DNA of 64,000 nucleotides from Turneriella parva DSM 21527 (GTDB taxonomy: Bacteria; Spirochaetota; Leptospiria; Turneriellales; Turneriellaceae): NCBI RefSeq assembly GCF_000266885.1, contig NC_018020.1, positions 4,030,001-4,094,000 on the forward strand, in the 5' to 3' direction. Made by a program: the position numbers and the translations under genes. How positions within the stretch are numbered: position 1 is the stretch's first letter; each line of letters opens with the position of its first letter. This document shows, one piece after another, positions 50,228 to 59,416 of the stretch. The notes beneath the pieces are model-generated. The model did not search any database. It was not told the DNA's origin and worked only from the letters and a program-made list of their open reading frames with translations.

Positions 50228-51172
50228 TTGGGCATCATTACTGACTTGAAAGACCTGCCCCCATTGGGCAATGGCTCCGTTGTCACCATGGGTGATTTTG
50301 ACGGCTTACACACCGGGCACCAGGTGCTGATCAGCTCGACAATCGCCGCCGCCCAAAAGAAGCAGCTGCCGGCAATACTCGTCACCTACGAACCCAGCCC
50401 GAAAAAAATTCTGAAAAAACTTGCGATCGACAGCCGCATCACGACGTTTGCTGAAAAGCGCGACCTGCTCGCACAGGCAGGCCTCGACCACGCCGTTTTT
50501 TTTCCCGTGACGCAAAAGACTCTGCGCATTTCTGCCCGCACCTTCTTGCGCGAATTCTTGCTCGGCAGCCTCAAGATGAAGTGCCTCATCATGGGCAACG
50601 ACCACCACTTCGGGCATAACCGCCGCGGCAACGCACGTTACCTCACGGCCGCCGCGCGAAAATATGGCTTCGAACTGCACATCGTCGACGAACAGGTGAC
50701 GCATGAGAAACGCACCTCTTCATCGCGCATTCGGGCGGCGCTGCTCGCGGGCGATGTCGCCGAAGCTGCGGCAGTTTTGGGCCGACCCTATTCCGTTACG
50801 GGACTCGTCGTGCATGGCCAAAAACGCGGTGCCGCAATCGGATTTCCCACTGCGAACGTGGCTCTTGACCCTGAAAAACTGCTGCCGCTGTCGGGTGTTT
50901 ACGCAGGCACCGCCCGTCTCGACGACGGACGCAGTTTAAACGCCGTTGCCAACCTGGGCGTTAAGCCGACCGTCGGCGAACATGCGCTCGGCCTTGAAGT
51001 GCACATTCCCGATTTTGACGAAGACCTCTACGGCAAAGAGCTCACCTTTGCGTTTTCTGACCGCATTCGAGGCGAGCTCAGGTTTTCGGGCATCGATGAA
51101 CTGAAGGCACAGATCGCAAAAGACGTCGCCGCAGCGCGTTTGCTGCGCACAAAAATTGTGTCGCTGATCTGA
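50228..51172 (+). CDS. ribF: Riboflavin kinase / FMN adenylyltransferase
   Basis: 314 residues from TTG 50228, chosen because the following GIITDLKDLPP aligns with the usual RibF N-terminus; no ATG precedes the first motif. The adenylyltransferase half has VVTMGDFDGLHTGHQ, KMKCLIMGNDHHFGHNRRGN and TSSSRIRAAL. The kinase half has GLVVHGQKRGAAIGFPTANV, PLSGVYAGTARLDDG and ANLGVKPTVG. It makes FMN and FAD from riboflavin. Flavin supply suits the FAD-binding Aer-type receptor in this window (general link only). The ribosome site is weak. Confidence 0.92.
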   Translation: MGIITDLKDLPPLGNGSVVTMGDFDGLHTGHQVLISSTIAAAQKKQLPAILVTYEPSPKKILKKLAIDSRITTFAEKRDLLAQAGLDHAVFFPVTQKTLRISARTFLREFLLGSLKMKCLIMGNDHHFGHNRRGNARYLTAAARKYGFELHIVDEQVTHEKRTSSSRIRAALLAGDVAEAAAVLGRPYSVTGLVVHGQKRGAAIGFPTANVALDPEKLLPLSGVYAGTARLDDGRSLNAVANLGVKPTVGEHALGLEVHIPDFDEDLYGKELTFAFSDRIRGELRFSGIDELKAQIAKDVAAARLLRTKIVSLI

Positions 51173-51221
51173 GTTTTTTTCCGTATATTGTAACAGGCGG
51201 CGTTGACCGCAGCGGCAGAAA

Positions 51222-51716
51222 ATGGTTACTTACCTGAAATACATCCGCATTGCGCTTCTTTCGGCGGGCCTCATTGCCGTGCGCCCGGCGCCTGCAAACG
51301 ACGTCGTCGGCACGCTACTCAAAGATACAGTGGCTACTTTTTCTGATTCGTATGACCTGATTTATTATTCGGTGAAATCTGCGCTCGTGCGCGATCTGAA
51401 GGCGCAGAAGGCCACGATCAATGAGACGACCGCGGTCACGAACGAGCGCATCGAGACTTATCTCGAATCGCGCGGCATTACGGTTCGCCGCGACCGCCAG
51501 CCGATTCAGCGCAAAGAATTTGCGCGTTTGGTGATGCAGCGATTCGAGCTGCCGCTCGGTGTCTTCACAAAGGTTTTCGGCACTGCAGGCTGGTATTACC
51601 GCGACGCAGTGCGCGCGGGCCTTTTTTCTGAAAATGAAGCGGGCGACGAGACTATGTCAACCCGCGAGATGTTGTCGGTATTTTCGCGCGCCGAATCTTT
51701 AAGCCGGCAAAAGTAA
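51222..51716 (+). CDS. Exported hypothetical protein
   Basis: 164 residues with a signal peptide (YIRIALLSAGLIAVRPAPA, cleavage about residue 25). The mature part is helical (DVVGTLLKDTVATFSDSYDL, TAVTNERIETYLESRGITVR, QRFELPLGVFTKVFGTAGWY). I recognise no family. It follows ribF by about 50 bases in the same direction and converges on trxA. Likely periplasmic. Confidence 0.65.
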   Translation: MVTYLKYIRIALLSAGLIAVRPAPANDVVGTLLKDTVATFSDSYDLIYYSVKSALVRDLKAQKATINETTAVTNERIETYLESRGITVRRDRQPIQRKEFARLVMQRFELPLGVFTKVFGTAGWYYRDAVRAGLFSENEAGDETMSTREMLSVFSRAESLSRQK

Positions 51717-51748
51717 TGCCCGCTGGCGGTCCGCGAGGCTGATCTGCT

Positions 51749-52066
51749 TTAGGTGTGTTTTCCCAGAATTGTTTTGTAGTGCTCTTTTGGTGCTGCGCCC
51801 ACGGTACGGTCGACCATTTCGCCATTCTTGAACACCATCAAAGTCGGAATGCTGGTAATGCCAAACTTCATCGCCGTGTCGGGGTTTTCGTCGACGTTCA
51901 TTTTGACAATCGACACTTTTTCGCCCATTTCTTTCTGCAGGTCTTCTAACACCGGAGCGACCATTCGGCAAGGCCCGCACCACGGAGCCCAGAAGTCTAC
52001 CATGACAACACCGCTGCCGGTTTTGCTGGTGAAATTCTGATCTGTGATTTCTTGTACGAGGCCCAT
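51749..52066 (-). CDS. trxA: Thioredoxin
   Basis: 105 residues. Thioredoxin fold with active-site [11 protein letters not shown], the buried Asp in [22 protein letters not shown] and the cis-Pro loop [13 protein letters not shown] cytoplasmic dithiol reductant for reductases and repair. AGGAGA lies five bases before the ATG. It is a single gene, convergent with the exported protein and divergent from the M23 peptidase gene. Confidence 0.97.
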   Translation of the reverse strand: MGLVQEITDQNFTSKTGSGVVMVDFWAPWCGPCRMVAPVLEDLQKEMGEKVSIVKMNVDENPDTAMKFGITSIPTLMVFKNGEMVDRTVGAAPKEHYKTILGKHT

Positions 52067-52138
52067 GCTTTCTCCTGTAGGTTATTGACGCCACGCTCCC
52101 TGAATCTGAACCCAAAGCGGCCGTTAGCAGTTAATAAC

Positions 52139-52170
52139 TTGACGTTTCGTTTTCTTAACCGCAGTATACT
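52139..52170 (+). promoter_or_regulatory. Weak promoter candidate before the M23 peptidase gene
   Basis: TTGACG (52139-52144) and TATACT (52165-52170) are both good hexamers but are 20 bases apart, longer than optimal. The predicted start would be near 52177, about 40 bases before ATG 52216. Confidence 0.3.
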
Positions 52171-52215
52171 AAATCGAACTTGTGACAGCAAATTATTTTC
52201 CGGTGCCCGAATTTC

Positions 52216-53109
52216 ATGGCTTTGCGTAAGAATTCTGAAGACCAGCGCGCACGCAGAGTGCGCCTTGATACGCGTGCTTTTACCCTGGCAGTCATACCGG
52301 CGCATGGCGGCTTCAAGCGCGAATGGCGCATCGCCTACTCTGCCGTCTTTTTTCTGCTCGCTGCGCTTCTGACCGTCGCCGCACTGATCGCTTTTTCTCT
52401 GTGGCAACGAGCACCGTTAGAAGAAGATAAACGCGTTTCGGCAGAGCTTGCCTCGGCGTGGCTCGCACGGTGGGAGATTCTCGAAAACGGCAAATACCGC
52501 ATTACCGAGAACCTCGACGAACTGCAAAAAATCGGCGACGACTATTACCGCACGATCTTCGGGGCAAAACCCGACCTCGGCGAAATTGAGCAGACCGATT
52601 CGACCATGCAGCAGAGCGCGAAAATTCTGCCGCTGATGAGCGTCATGCGCATCATCACCGCGCGTGAAGAAGCCTACGCGAGCATGCCGCTCGGCATCGC
52701 CGTGCGCTCGAACCAGATCACTTCTCTCTATGGCCGGCGGGTCGACCCCTTTGGCCTCGAGACAAACTTTCACACCGGTATCGACTTCGCCGGCGGTGTG
52801 GGAGCTCCCATTTACGCGACGGCCGACGGTGTGATTGCTTCTGCCGCCGACGAAGGTACGAGCGGGCTCGGCAAAAATGTGCGTATTCTGCACAAGTTTG
52901 GCCTCATCACGGTCTATGCGCACATGAACGACATCTCGGTGCGCAAAGACCAGAAAGTCAAGCGGGGTGACCTGATCGGCTTTGTCGGCACTACCGGTCG
53001 TTCTACGGGGCCTCACCTGCATTATGAGGTGCGCGTGCGCAGCCTTGAACCCGACAATTATTACGAGCTGACGTACAATCCGATGCCGTTTATCCGAGAA
53101 AAGTTATGA
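52216..53109 (+). CDS. M23 (LytM-type) zinc metallopeptidase, membrane-anchored
   Basis: 297 residues. One N-terminal membrane helix (~42-63, VFFLLAALLTVAALIAF) places the rest in the periplasm. A helical linker with EEDKRVSAEL and an Arg/Glu-rich stretch precedes the M23 domain: FHTGIDFAGGVGAPIYATAD (HxxxD zinc ligands), RILHKFGLITVYAHMN (His) and STGPHLHYEVRV (HxH). All ligands are intact, so it should be an active peptidoglycan endopeptidase. It overlaps tyrA as ATGA. Confidence 0.93.
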   Translation: MALRKNSEDQRARRVRLDTRAFTLAVIPAHGGFKREWRIAYSAVFFLLAALLTVAALIAFSLWQRAPLEEDKRVSAELASAWLARWEILENGKYRITENLDELQKIGDDYYRTIFGAKPDLGEIEQTDSTMQQSAKILPLMSVMRIITAREEAYASMPLGIAVRSNQITSLYGRRVDPFGLETNFHTGIDFAGGVGAPIYATADGVIASAADEGTSGLGKNVRILHKFGLITVYAHMNDISVRKDQKVKRGDLIGFVGTTGRSTGPHLHYEVRVRSLEPDNYYELTYNPMPFIREKL

Positions 53110-53966
53110 GAATCTTTATTCAGGGTATGGGGCTGATCGGCGCGTCGATGGCGCTGCGCCTCAAAGAACTTGGCCACGAAGTGGCGGGTTCGGTGCGCAG
53201 TGAAAAAAGCCGCGACGTACTTAAGTCCCTCGGGCTTCAGAACATTGCGCTGGCTGATGAATTCAGTGCGAAGCTGCTCGAAGGCCGCGACCTGTTGGTG
53301 CTGGGGCTGAATATTTCTGACTGCCTGCCGGCAATCGACGCCGCAATGGCGACTGCGTCTTTGCGAAAATCGCTGCTCGTGACTGACCTCTGCTCAACCA
53401 AAGAACAGATCTGCGACTATGTCGCTGCCCATCACCCCTACATGCGCTTTGTCGGCTCGCACCCGATGGCAGGCAAAGAAATACAGGGCCCCGCGGCGGC
53501 CGAAGCGAGCCTGTTCACCGACTGCACGGTATTTATCACTCCGGCCAGGGCAGACGCGCCCACGCAGGCAAACGATGTCAAGACAGTGACAGATTTATGG
53601 CGAGAGATTGGGGCGAAGACCTGTACAATCGCACCCGACGAACACGACCGCCGCATGGCATACGTCAGCCACGGGCTGCATCTCGCGGCCTGCCTGATCG
53701 CACGCCTCAGCGGTGCGGCTGCCGGCAGCGCAGACTTGCCCACACCTGCCGCGGGCAGCTACCGCGACATGACGCGCATCGCGCTGAGTTCGGGCGCGAT
53801 GTGGCAAGACATAGTCACCAGCAACCAGAAAAATGTAGCCGAATGGCTGCGCGCCCTCGCTGCAGAGAGTACTGCGCTTGCCGCTACCCTCGACGCAGGC
53901 AATGCCGACATCGTGACGCTTTTCAGCGAAGCCGCTTCAGCCCGTGCCAAAGTTATGCGTACGTAG
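53106..53966 (+). CDS. tyrA: Prephenate dehydrogenase
   Basis: 286 residues. An N-terminal NAD-binding Rossmann domain (FIQGMGLIGASMALRLKELG) and the TyrA signature RFVGSHPMAGKEIQGPAAA, then the helical C-terminal domain (PDEHDRRMAYVSHGLHLAAC, GSYRDMTRIALSSGAMWQDI). It oxidatively decarboxylates prephenate for tyrosine synthesis, complementing aroB and aroQ elsewhere in the window. There is no ACT or chorismate-mutase domain. The last 14 bases overlap the convergent unknown gene. Confidence 0.94.
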   Translation: MRIFIQGMGLIGASMALRLKELGHEVAGSVRSEKSRDVLKSLGLQNIALADEFSAKLLEGRDLLVLGLNISDCLPAIDAAMATASLRKSLLVTDLCSTKEQICDYVAAHHPYMRFVGSHPMAGKEIQGPAAAEASLFTDCTVFITPARADAPTQANDVKTVTDLWREIGAKTCTIAPDEHDRRMAYVSHGLHLAACLIARLSGAAAGSADLPTPAAGSYRDMTRIALSSGAMWQDIVTSNQKNVAEWLRALAAESTALAATLDAGNADIVTLFSEAASARAKVMRT

Positions 53967-54312
53967 AAAATCCGCCTTGTTCGGCTTCGCCAGCAGCTGC
54001 CGCCGCGGGTTCGTCAGAAGCCTCTGAAGCATTGCCCGGTCGAACGCTTTGCTGCTGCTGCTTTCTTTTCTGGCGCTTCTGCGAATCAGACAGATCGTAA
54101 TCAGGTGGTTCGTATGCATCTTCGGCAAACAGATCTTGGTGCAGCATTGTGCCCTCGGGGGCAGACACACGCTGGTCCCGGGCGAGTTGCTCTTTCGCAG
54201 AATCCTGATTTTGCAGCTGGTTCAATACCTGAGGTTTATCGAGACGCACCGCTTCGCTGCGGGCCGCTTCGTAACTGTTCTGAATGCCGACGTTAAGATC
54301 GAGTGGTTTCAC
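53953..54312 (-). CDS. Small hydrophilic protein downstream of fapA
   Basis: 119 residues from GTG 54312, chosen because AAAGGA lies seven bases upstream; the upstream ATG at 54360 would overlap fapA further. Hydrophilic and partly disordered: LDLNVGIQNSYEAARSEAVR, NQLQNQDSAKEQLARDQ, a Lys/Gln-rich run QKRKQQQQ, then an Ala/Glu-rich tail. No family recognised. Coupled to fapA (20-base overlap). Confidence 0.6.
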   Translation of the reverse strand: MKPLDLNVGIQNSYEAARSEAVRLDKPQVLNQLQNQDSAKEQLARDQRVSAPEGTMLHQDLFAEDAYEPPDYDLSDSQKRQKRKQQQQSVRPGNASEASDEPAAAAAGEAEQGGFSTYA

Positions 54313-56329
54313 CGTAGCGTCCTTTACGCCTGTTTTTCTGAAAGTGTTTATCGTCGTCACCGGGCTGCACGTAGGCCACGATGTTGATGCGGCCCTGCTC
54401 TTCGACGAATGTCACATTATTATACTCGTCTTGCACCGAGAACGTCGCACCGTTGATCTCAATGGTCACACCCGGGAACACCGTCTTTTCGACGTGAACG
54501 GCGCCCGATGACGTTTCTTCTTTCATGAAAGTCTCAATGTTTTCTTTTTCGGCGAGGGCTTCGCGCAATCGCTCTTCGAGTTTGTCTTTGAACGCGTTGG
54601 TTTTGACGAGCTGCTCTTCTTTGGCATCGCTGAAAGCATCGGGCGCTGCGGCCTTCTGCTGCTGCAGGGTCTTCAGGTTAATTTCTGCCTGTGCAATTTT
54701 TTCACGCAGCTGCTTTTCAATTTGCGCGATCTGCTTCATCTGCTGCATCGCGCGCGGGTTAACGCCGGCGAGCACGTGCGTCGGTGTTGCAGCCATCGCG
54801 CCGAGCGATTTGACGCGCACAACGCCGCCGCAGATGATTTCGCCACCGACGAGCTGCGCGCGTTTGCCGTTGCAGACCACATTGCCGCCCGCATAAACCT
54901 TCGAGTGCATAATATTCTCACCCATCACGACATCGCCTTCGGCCATGCACGTCGCATTCTGCAAGAATTTGCCGAAGACTGAACCGGCTGTCGATTCGAC
55001 CTGCGCATCGTCACGGCCGATAATACCCTGGCGCACGATGATATCGCCTTCTGCTTCGACGAACGCCTTCTGTATCGTGCCGGCGACTTCGATTCCCCCG
55101 GCGGCTTTCACATGCATATTGTCTTCAATACTGCCGGTGACGAGAATCGAACCCAGAAACGTAATATTACCGGTGCCGATGCCGACATCGCCGTTGATGG
55201 TGAACATGTCATGAACGCTGAGAATGCCACCGCGGTAGAGCACCTGCCCGTTCTTCTCAGCGAGCAACTTCTTGCCGTCGTCTGAAAGCATCGTGCCTGG
55301 GCCCGGTCTCATCGTCACCGGGTTACCGTTCTTCGCCGGCATCAGCTTGTTGAAAAGATCGCGCCCCTCGGTGCCACGCTGCGCCGGCACGAGTTCTGCG
55401 AGCACCTGCCCTTGCACCACGTTCTCAACCAGATCGCGCTGCAAGAAGTCCACGCGGCCCGATTCGTCTTCTTTGAATTCAACTTTTTTGTCGATGCGGA
55501 TTTTATAATCGATGTAACCGTCGCGGCCGTGTTGTGGGGCTTTGCCCTCTGCCACGACAACCGGCGTCGAATAGACCTCTTCTTCGAGCGCCTTTTCGAT
55601 CATCTGTTCTCGAAAGCCAAATTGCACGCCATTTGCCTTGAGAGCCTGCATGACATCGGCAACCTGCAAATGCCGGCCACCCGGCCTCGGCCGCGTCATC
55701 GTCATCGTCGCGCGCATGTGATCGGCTGATATTTCAACCTGTAGCTGCGAATCGGCGTCGGGTTTCGGCGTCCATTCTGCGATCTTGATCTGTTTGCCCG
55801 ACTTGGCCTTGATTTCGTTTTCGACCCTGCCTTTGTCAAAGGCGTTGACCCCCGCGACGCGCAGCCTCTCGAGCGCCTGCGCCATGGTGACTGCCTGCCC
55901 TTCGCCCACCGGGGGCCGCACGATGATATAAACCCCGGTACGGTAGATGCGCACCAGAATTTTACCTTCGGCGTTAATTGCGATCGGTGTATCGTCGGCG
56001 AGCGCCGTCTGCGCGATCGCTCCCGAAAGCGAGACATTCATGTCTTCGAGATCGCTGAAACGTGTATCTTCTTTGGCGGGAAAAACATGCACGCGGTATG
56101 GCAGACGGCGCAGCCCCCAAAGCTGCGAGCCGCCCTTGTTGAGTATCTTGTAGTCGAGCTGAATCGGGTCGCGCTGCATCTCAATCGCGGCGAGTTTCAT
56201 CGCCTGCTGCACTGAGTCGGCGACGACGATTACCTCGCGGGGGGGCTTGTTCGCTTCTGCTGTGCGCAGGTCTTCTTCGTTCTCGAGAGCGAGAATAATT
56301 TTGCGCAGGTGGTCTGATGCAGTTGCCAT
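54293..56329 (-). CDS. fapA: FapA-type protein (DUF342), polar flagellar/cell-morphology factor
   Basis: 678 residues. An N-terminal Jag-N-like segment (VVADSVQQAMKLAAIEMQRD) is followed by the FapA/DUF342 body: repeated beta-helix-like turns (IEDNMHVKAAGGIEVAGTIQ, EGDIIVRQGIIGRDDAQVES, AGGNVVCNGKRAQLVGGEII), then a coiled coil (QIEKQLREKIAQAEINLKTL). In other bacteria FapA/FimV-linked proteins act in flagellar placement and cell-pole work; in spirochaetes the role is not established. Cotranscribed with a TPR protein upstream and a small unknown protein downstream. Confidence 0.85.
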   Translation of the reverse strand: MATASDHLRKIILALENEEDLRTAEANKPPREVIVVADSVQQAMKLAAIEMQRDPIQLDYKILNKGGSQLWGLRRLPYRVHVFPAKEDTRFSDLEDMNVSLSGAIAQTALADDTPIAINAEGKILVRIYRTGVYIIVRPPVGEGQAVTMAQALERLRVAGVNAFDKGRVENEIKAKSGKQIKIAEWTPKPDADSQLQVEISADHMRATMTMTRPRPGGRHLQVADVMQALKANGVQFGFREQMIEKALEEEVYSTPVVVAEGKAPQHGRDGYIDYKIRIDKKVEFKEDESGRVDFLQRDLVENVVQGQVLAELVPAQRGTEGRDLFNKLMPAKNGNPVTMRPGPGTMLSDDGKKLLAEKNGQVLYRGGILSVHDMFTINGDVGIGTGNITFLGSILVTGSIEDNMHVKAAGGIEVAGTIQKAFVEAEGDIIVRQGIIGRDDAQVESTAGSVFGKFLQNATCMAEGDVVMGENIMHSKVYAGGNVVCNGKRAQLVGGEIICGGVVRVKSLGAMAATPTHVLAGVNPRAMQQMKQIAQIEKQLREKIAQAEINLKTLQQQKAAAPDAFSDAKEEQLVKTNAFKDKLEERLREALAEKENIETFMKEETSSGAVHVEKTVFPGVTIEINGATFSVQDEYNNVTFVEEQGRINIVAYVQPGDDDKHFQKNRRKGRYGETTRS

Positions 56330-56336
56330 GAATTCT

Positions 56337-58841
56337 CTATTCTGCTTTCTGCTTTTCGATCAGCTTCACGATACCCTTATATTCGGCAGCCTTCTCTGAA
56401 TCGGGATAATACTTCAGCAGTTTGTTAAACTGCTCCAGCGCTTTGTCTTTGTCACGCATTTTACGGTAATAGAGATACCCCAGCCTCTCGAGCGCTACAC
56501 GGTCTTTGGGGTTTTCGTTCAGAAACTGCTGGTAGACCTTTGCTGCCTTCTCGTTCTGCTGCGTTTCTTCGTAGCTGCCGGCAAGCGGCAGCGCAACCTC
56601 TTTGCTGTTGCTTTTGAGCCTCGCGGCCTCGAAATATTCGATCGCGTTCTGGTGCTTCTTCTGTTTGTAGAGTACATTCGCAAGATTCAGGTTGGCTTCA
56701 AGCGAATCGGCTTCGAGCGCCTGCGCCTTGCGGTAAGCCATTTCAGCCTGATCATACTTTTGCGCCTTCGCCGCTACCCGGCCGAGGTTCAGCCAGCCCT
56801 TAAAATAACCAGGATTCTTCTGCACAGAAGCCCGGTATTGTTTTTCGGCGCCGGCGAGCTCGCCACTGTCTTCGAGCAGCTTACCGTACGTATAGTGCAG
56901 GTCGGCGGGCGAATCGTCGCGTATCACCTTCGACAAGACCTGGTCGGCTCCGGCGGGGTCGCCGAGTTTGTGGTAAGACAGCGCCAGGTTAAAGGCAGCC
57001 TCATAGTGCTGCGGCTTTTCTTTCAAGACGCGCTGAAAGGCTTCTTTCGATTCGGCGTATTTCTTCTGTTTTAGCAATATCTCGCCGCGTTGGTAATCCA
57101 CATCGCTGCCATTGCCGCTTTTTGCCAGTGCAGCGAGCGCTTCATCGTACTGACCCTTCTTCTTGAAGATAATCGCACGGTTAAACTCGGCCTGCGTCAG
57201 CTTGGGGTCAGCAGCGCTTGCCCCCTGATACGAAGCGAGAGCTTCGCTGGTCTTGCCCTGTTTTTCTTGCGCGAGGCCCTGCGAATAACGCGCGGGTGCA
57301 AACGCGCCGTCAGATTTCACCGAAGCTGCAAAATGGCGCTCGGCCTCGGCGTATTTCTGCGCCTGGTAGAGAAGCCTGCCCAGATAATAATTGCCCTTTG
57401 CATGCGTCGGGTCTTGCGCGAGTAACCGGCGGTATTCGGCTATGGCCGCTTCATTCTTGCCCTGAGCCTCGAGTGCACGGCCGAGAAAATACCGCGCGTC
57501 TGCATTCTCAGGGTCTTTCTCAAGGGCCTTGCGAAACTGCGCCTCGGCGGCTCCATAATCTTTTTCAGCAAAAGCCTTTTTGCCGGCTTCGATCGCTGCA
57601 GCGGCATTGCCATCGGAGGATTTCTTGCCGTTCTTGTTGCCCGCACCACTCTCGAGACTTTCGCCCTGAGTGCTCTCACCTTTGCCGCCGCCCGCTGCAT
57701 TCTTGTCGCTGCCTGCTGAGCCGCCGGCTTCACCCGCTGCACCTGTTGAATTGCCTGAGCCGCCACCCGGCTGGCCGTTTGTACCATCAGCTCCGGTACC
57801 GCCGTTACCACCAGTTGTGCCCGATTTACCGTCAGCACCCGCTGATTTATTCTCTGCCGCCTTCAGCTCGTTGTAGAGAGCAGTGTAGCGCGAGCGCAGC
57901 GCGGCGTTCGAGCCATCGCGCTTCAGTGCTTCACGGTAGAGTTCGAGCGCCCGGCGCTTGTTACCTGCAGCAAGTTCGGCGTCACCCATTGCAGCCAGTA
58001 TGCGTGCATCGTTAGGGGCATCTGCGTGCGCACGTTGCAGCTCTGCGAGATAACCTTTTTCATCGCCGAGCTTTCGCAAAAGTTTCGCATATTCGTAACG
58101 CAGAGCACCGTTTTTCGGGTCGAGAGCCAACGCGCGCTCATAGGCCTCTTTGGCTTTTGTCAGGTCACCGATGCGGTTATAACCGCGCGCCAGGTTACGA
58201 AAGGCAATCGCACTCGTGGGGTTGCGGCGCACGCCCATTTTCAACCATTCCATCGCCGCTTTTTTCTTGCCTTTTTTGAATTCCTGATTCGCGAGCAGCG
58301 CGTAAGTCTCGGGATCTTTTTCATCGAGTTTCAACGCCTTGAGGTATTCGAGGCGGGCCTTGTCCCCTTTCTTCTGCGCCTCGAATACCTGCCCCTTGCG
58401 CTTCAAGGGCGCAGTCTTGGTAGGGTCGGCTGCGGCGGCGAGCTCAGCGTAACGCAACGACTTTTCCAGAGCTTCAGGTGTACCCATCGCCTGGTAGATT
58501 TTGGAAAGCAGCAGGTACTGTTCGGCGAGAAACGCTGCGGATGCATTTTGCCCTTTGCCGAGTTCGACGGCCGATAACGCGTGCTTTTCTGCATCGTTAT
58601 ATTTCTTGAGCTCAAAGTAGACTTTTGCGAGCTCGCCGTGTGTCTTGTAGTCTTTCGGGTCGAGGCGCAGCAGCTCAAGCAGCGACTCTACCTTGATATC
58701 GCGCTCATCGCGAATCGCTGCCGGGTCAAAGCCGTCGAGCGCGGTACGCGAATTCAGAGTAAAATACGCCGCGACTACAAGCCCCGCGAGAATACCCAAG
58801 GCGACTATAGTCTTCAGCCGTCTGTGCGGAGCTTCGATCAT
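56337..58841 (-). CDS. TPR protein with a collagen-like glycine-rich linker
   Basis: 834 residues. A single N-terminal membrane helix (~12-29) anchors it. About 8-9 TPRs follow (residues ~50-330: DYKTHGELAKVYFELKKYND, SAIAFRNLARGYNRIGDLTK), then a ~90-residue Gly/Ala/Ser/Asn linker (TTGGNGGTGADGTNGQ, GGGSGNSTGAAGEAGG) resembling collagen-like tandem glycine spacing. About 10-11 more TPRs run to the end. The linker probably separates two scaffold rods in the periplasm. It precedes fapA by seven bases, suggesting partnership in envelope or flagellar assembly (inferred). Confidence 0.85.
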   Translation of the reverse strand: MIEAPHRRLKTIVALGILAGLVVAAYFTLNSRTALDGFDPAAIRDERDIKVESLLELLRLDPKDYKTHGELAKVYFELKKYNDAEKHALSAVELGKGQNASAAFLAEQYLLLSKIYQAMGTPEALEKSLRYAELAAAADPTKTAPLKRKGQVFEAQKKGDKARLEYLKALKLDEKDPETYALLANQEFKKGKKKAAMEWLKMGVRRNPTSAIAFRNLARGYNRIGDLTKAKEAYERALALDPKNGALRYEYAKLLRKLGDEKGYLAELQRAHADAPNDARILAAMGDAELAAGNKRRALELYREALKRDGSNAALRSRYTALYNELKAAENKSAGADGKSGTTGGNGGTGADGTNGQPGGGSGNSTGAAGEAGGSAGSDKNAAGGGKGESTQGESLESGAGNKNGKKSSDGNAAAAIEAGKKAFAEKDYGAAEAQFRKALEKDPENADARYFLGRALEAQGKNEAAIAEYRRLLAQDPTHAKGNYYLGRLLYQAQKYAEAERHFAASVKSDGAFAPARYSQGLAQEKQGKTSEALASYQGASAADPKLTQAEFNRAIIFKKKGQYDEALAALAKSGNGSDVDYQRGEILLKQKKYAESKEAFQRVLKEKPQHYEAAFNLALSYHKLGDPAGADQVLSKVIRDDSPADLHYTYGKLLEDSGELAGAEKQYRASVQKNPGYFKGWLNLGRVAAKAQKYDQAEMAYRKAQALEADSLEANLNLANVLYKQKKHQNAIEYFEAARLKSNSKEVALPLAGSYEETQQNEKAAKVYQQFLNENPKDRVALERLGYLYYRKMRDKDKALEQFNKLLKYYPDSEKAAEYKGIVKLIEKQKAE

Positions 58842-58905
58842 ACCCGATTATCGGGATATTTTCCATAAGGTAAAACGGGTTTTTCGCAGGGCGCCGTGGG
58901 GCCAA

Positions 58906-59328
58906 TCAGTAGGTCTTGGCCTTTTCGCCGCCAGCGGCTTCATAGCGTGAAGCGCACTTGGCCATAACCTTGTGCGAGGTAAAAGTCTTGTGCTGTGCAT
59001 CATAGACCCCCTCAACACCTGCATCCGCACCATCTTGAAACGTGTCGGGAAGAAGGGTTTTGCCCGAGTGCTCGACTTTGAGCTCGCGGCCCGAATCGAC
59101 CAGCACAAAGCGGGCCTTAACGCCCTCACGCTCGATGCTGCCCTCTTTGACTTTGCCATACAGAGTCAAGTTGCGGCGCAGAATCTTGTCGCCGCCGGGT
59201 TTGCCCATCTCGGCCTCAAATTCGTGCAGTTTCAGGTGCACCTGCGCGGCATTCGAGCTCGACGTGAAAACGAGAATCACCAGCGCGGCGGCAGCTAGGC
59301 TGAAAAAGAGTGCCAATTTTACACGCAT
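58906..59328 (-). CDS. ccmE: CcmE-like heme chaperone with a CxxxY motif
   Basis: 140 residues from ATG 59328, no clear ribosome site. A membrane anchor (VKLALFFSLAAAALVILVFT) is followed by an OB-fold: LTLYGKVKEGSIEREGVKAR, KVEHSGKTLLPDTFQDGADA, VEGVYDAQHKTFTSHKVMAK. The heme-attachment motif is Cys-Ala-Ser-Arg-Tyr, where standard CcmE has a His (HxxxY). A CxxxY variant is known from some sulfate reducers and archaea. It should ferry heme for c-type cytochromes. No other ccm gene is in the window. Confidence 0.85.
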   Translation of the reverse strand: MRVKLALFFSLAAAALVILVFTSSSNAAQVHLKLHEFEAEMGKPGGDKILRRNLTLYGKVKEGSIEREGVKARFVLVDSGRELKVEHSGKTLLPDTFQDGADAGVEGVYDAQHKTFTSHKVMAKCASRYEAAGGEKAKTY

Positions 59329-59333
59329 ATTAC

Positions 59334-59362
59334 ATAGTAATAAAATCCCATTGCGACGGCAA
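59334..59362 (-). promoter_or_regulatory. Candidate ccmE promoter
   Basis: Minus strand: TTGCCG (59362-59357), a 17-base spacer and TACTAT (59339-59334). The expected start, near 59327, falls on the ccmE ATG, so the transcript would be leaderless. Confidence 0.4.
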
Positions 59363-59416
59363 CTTCTCTTATCGATGAATTGACGGTGTGTCTCGATTTT
59401 GCGCAATGCACTATCC

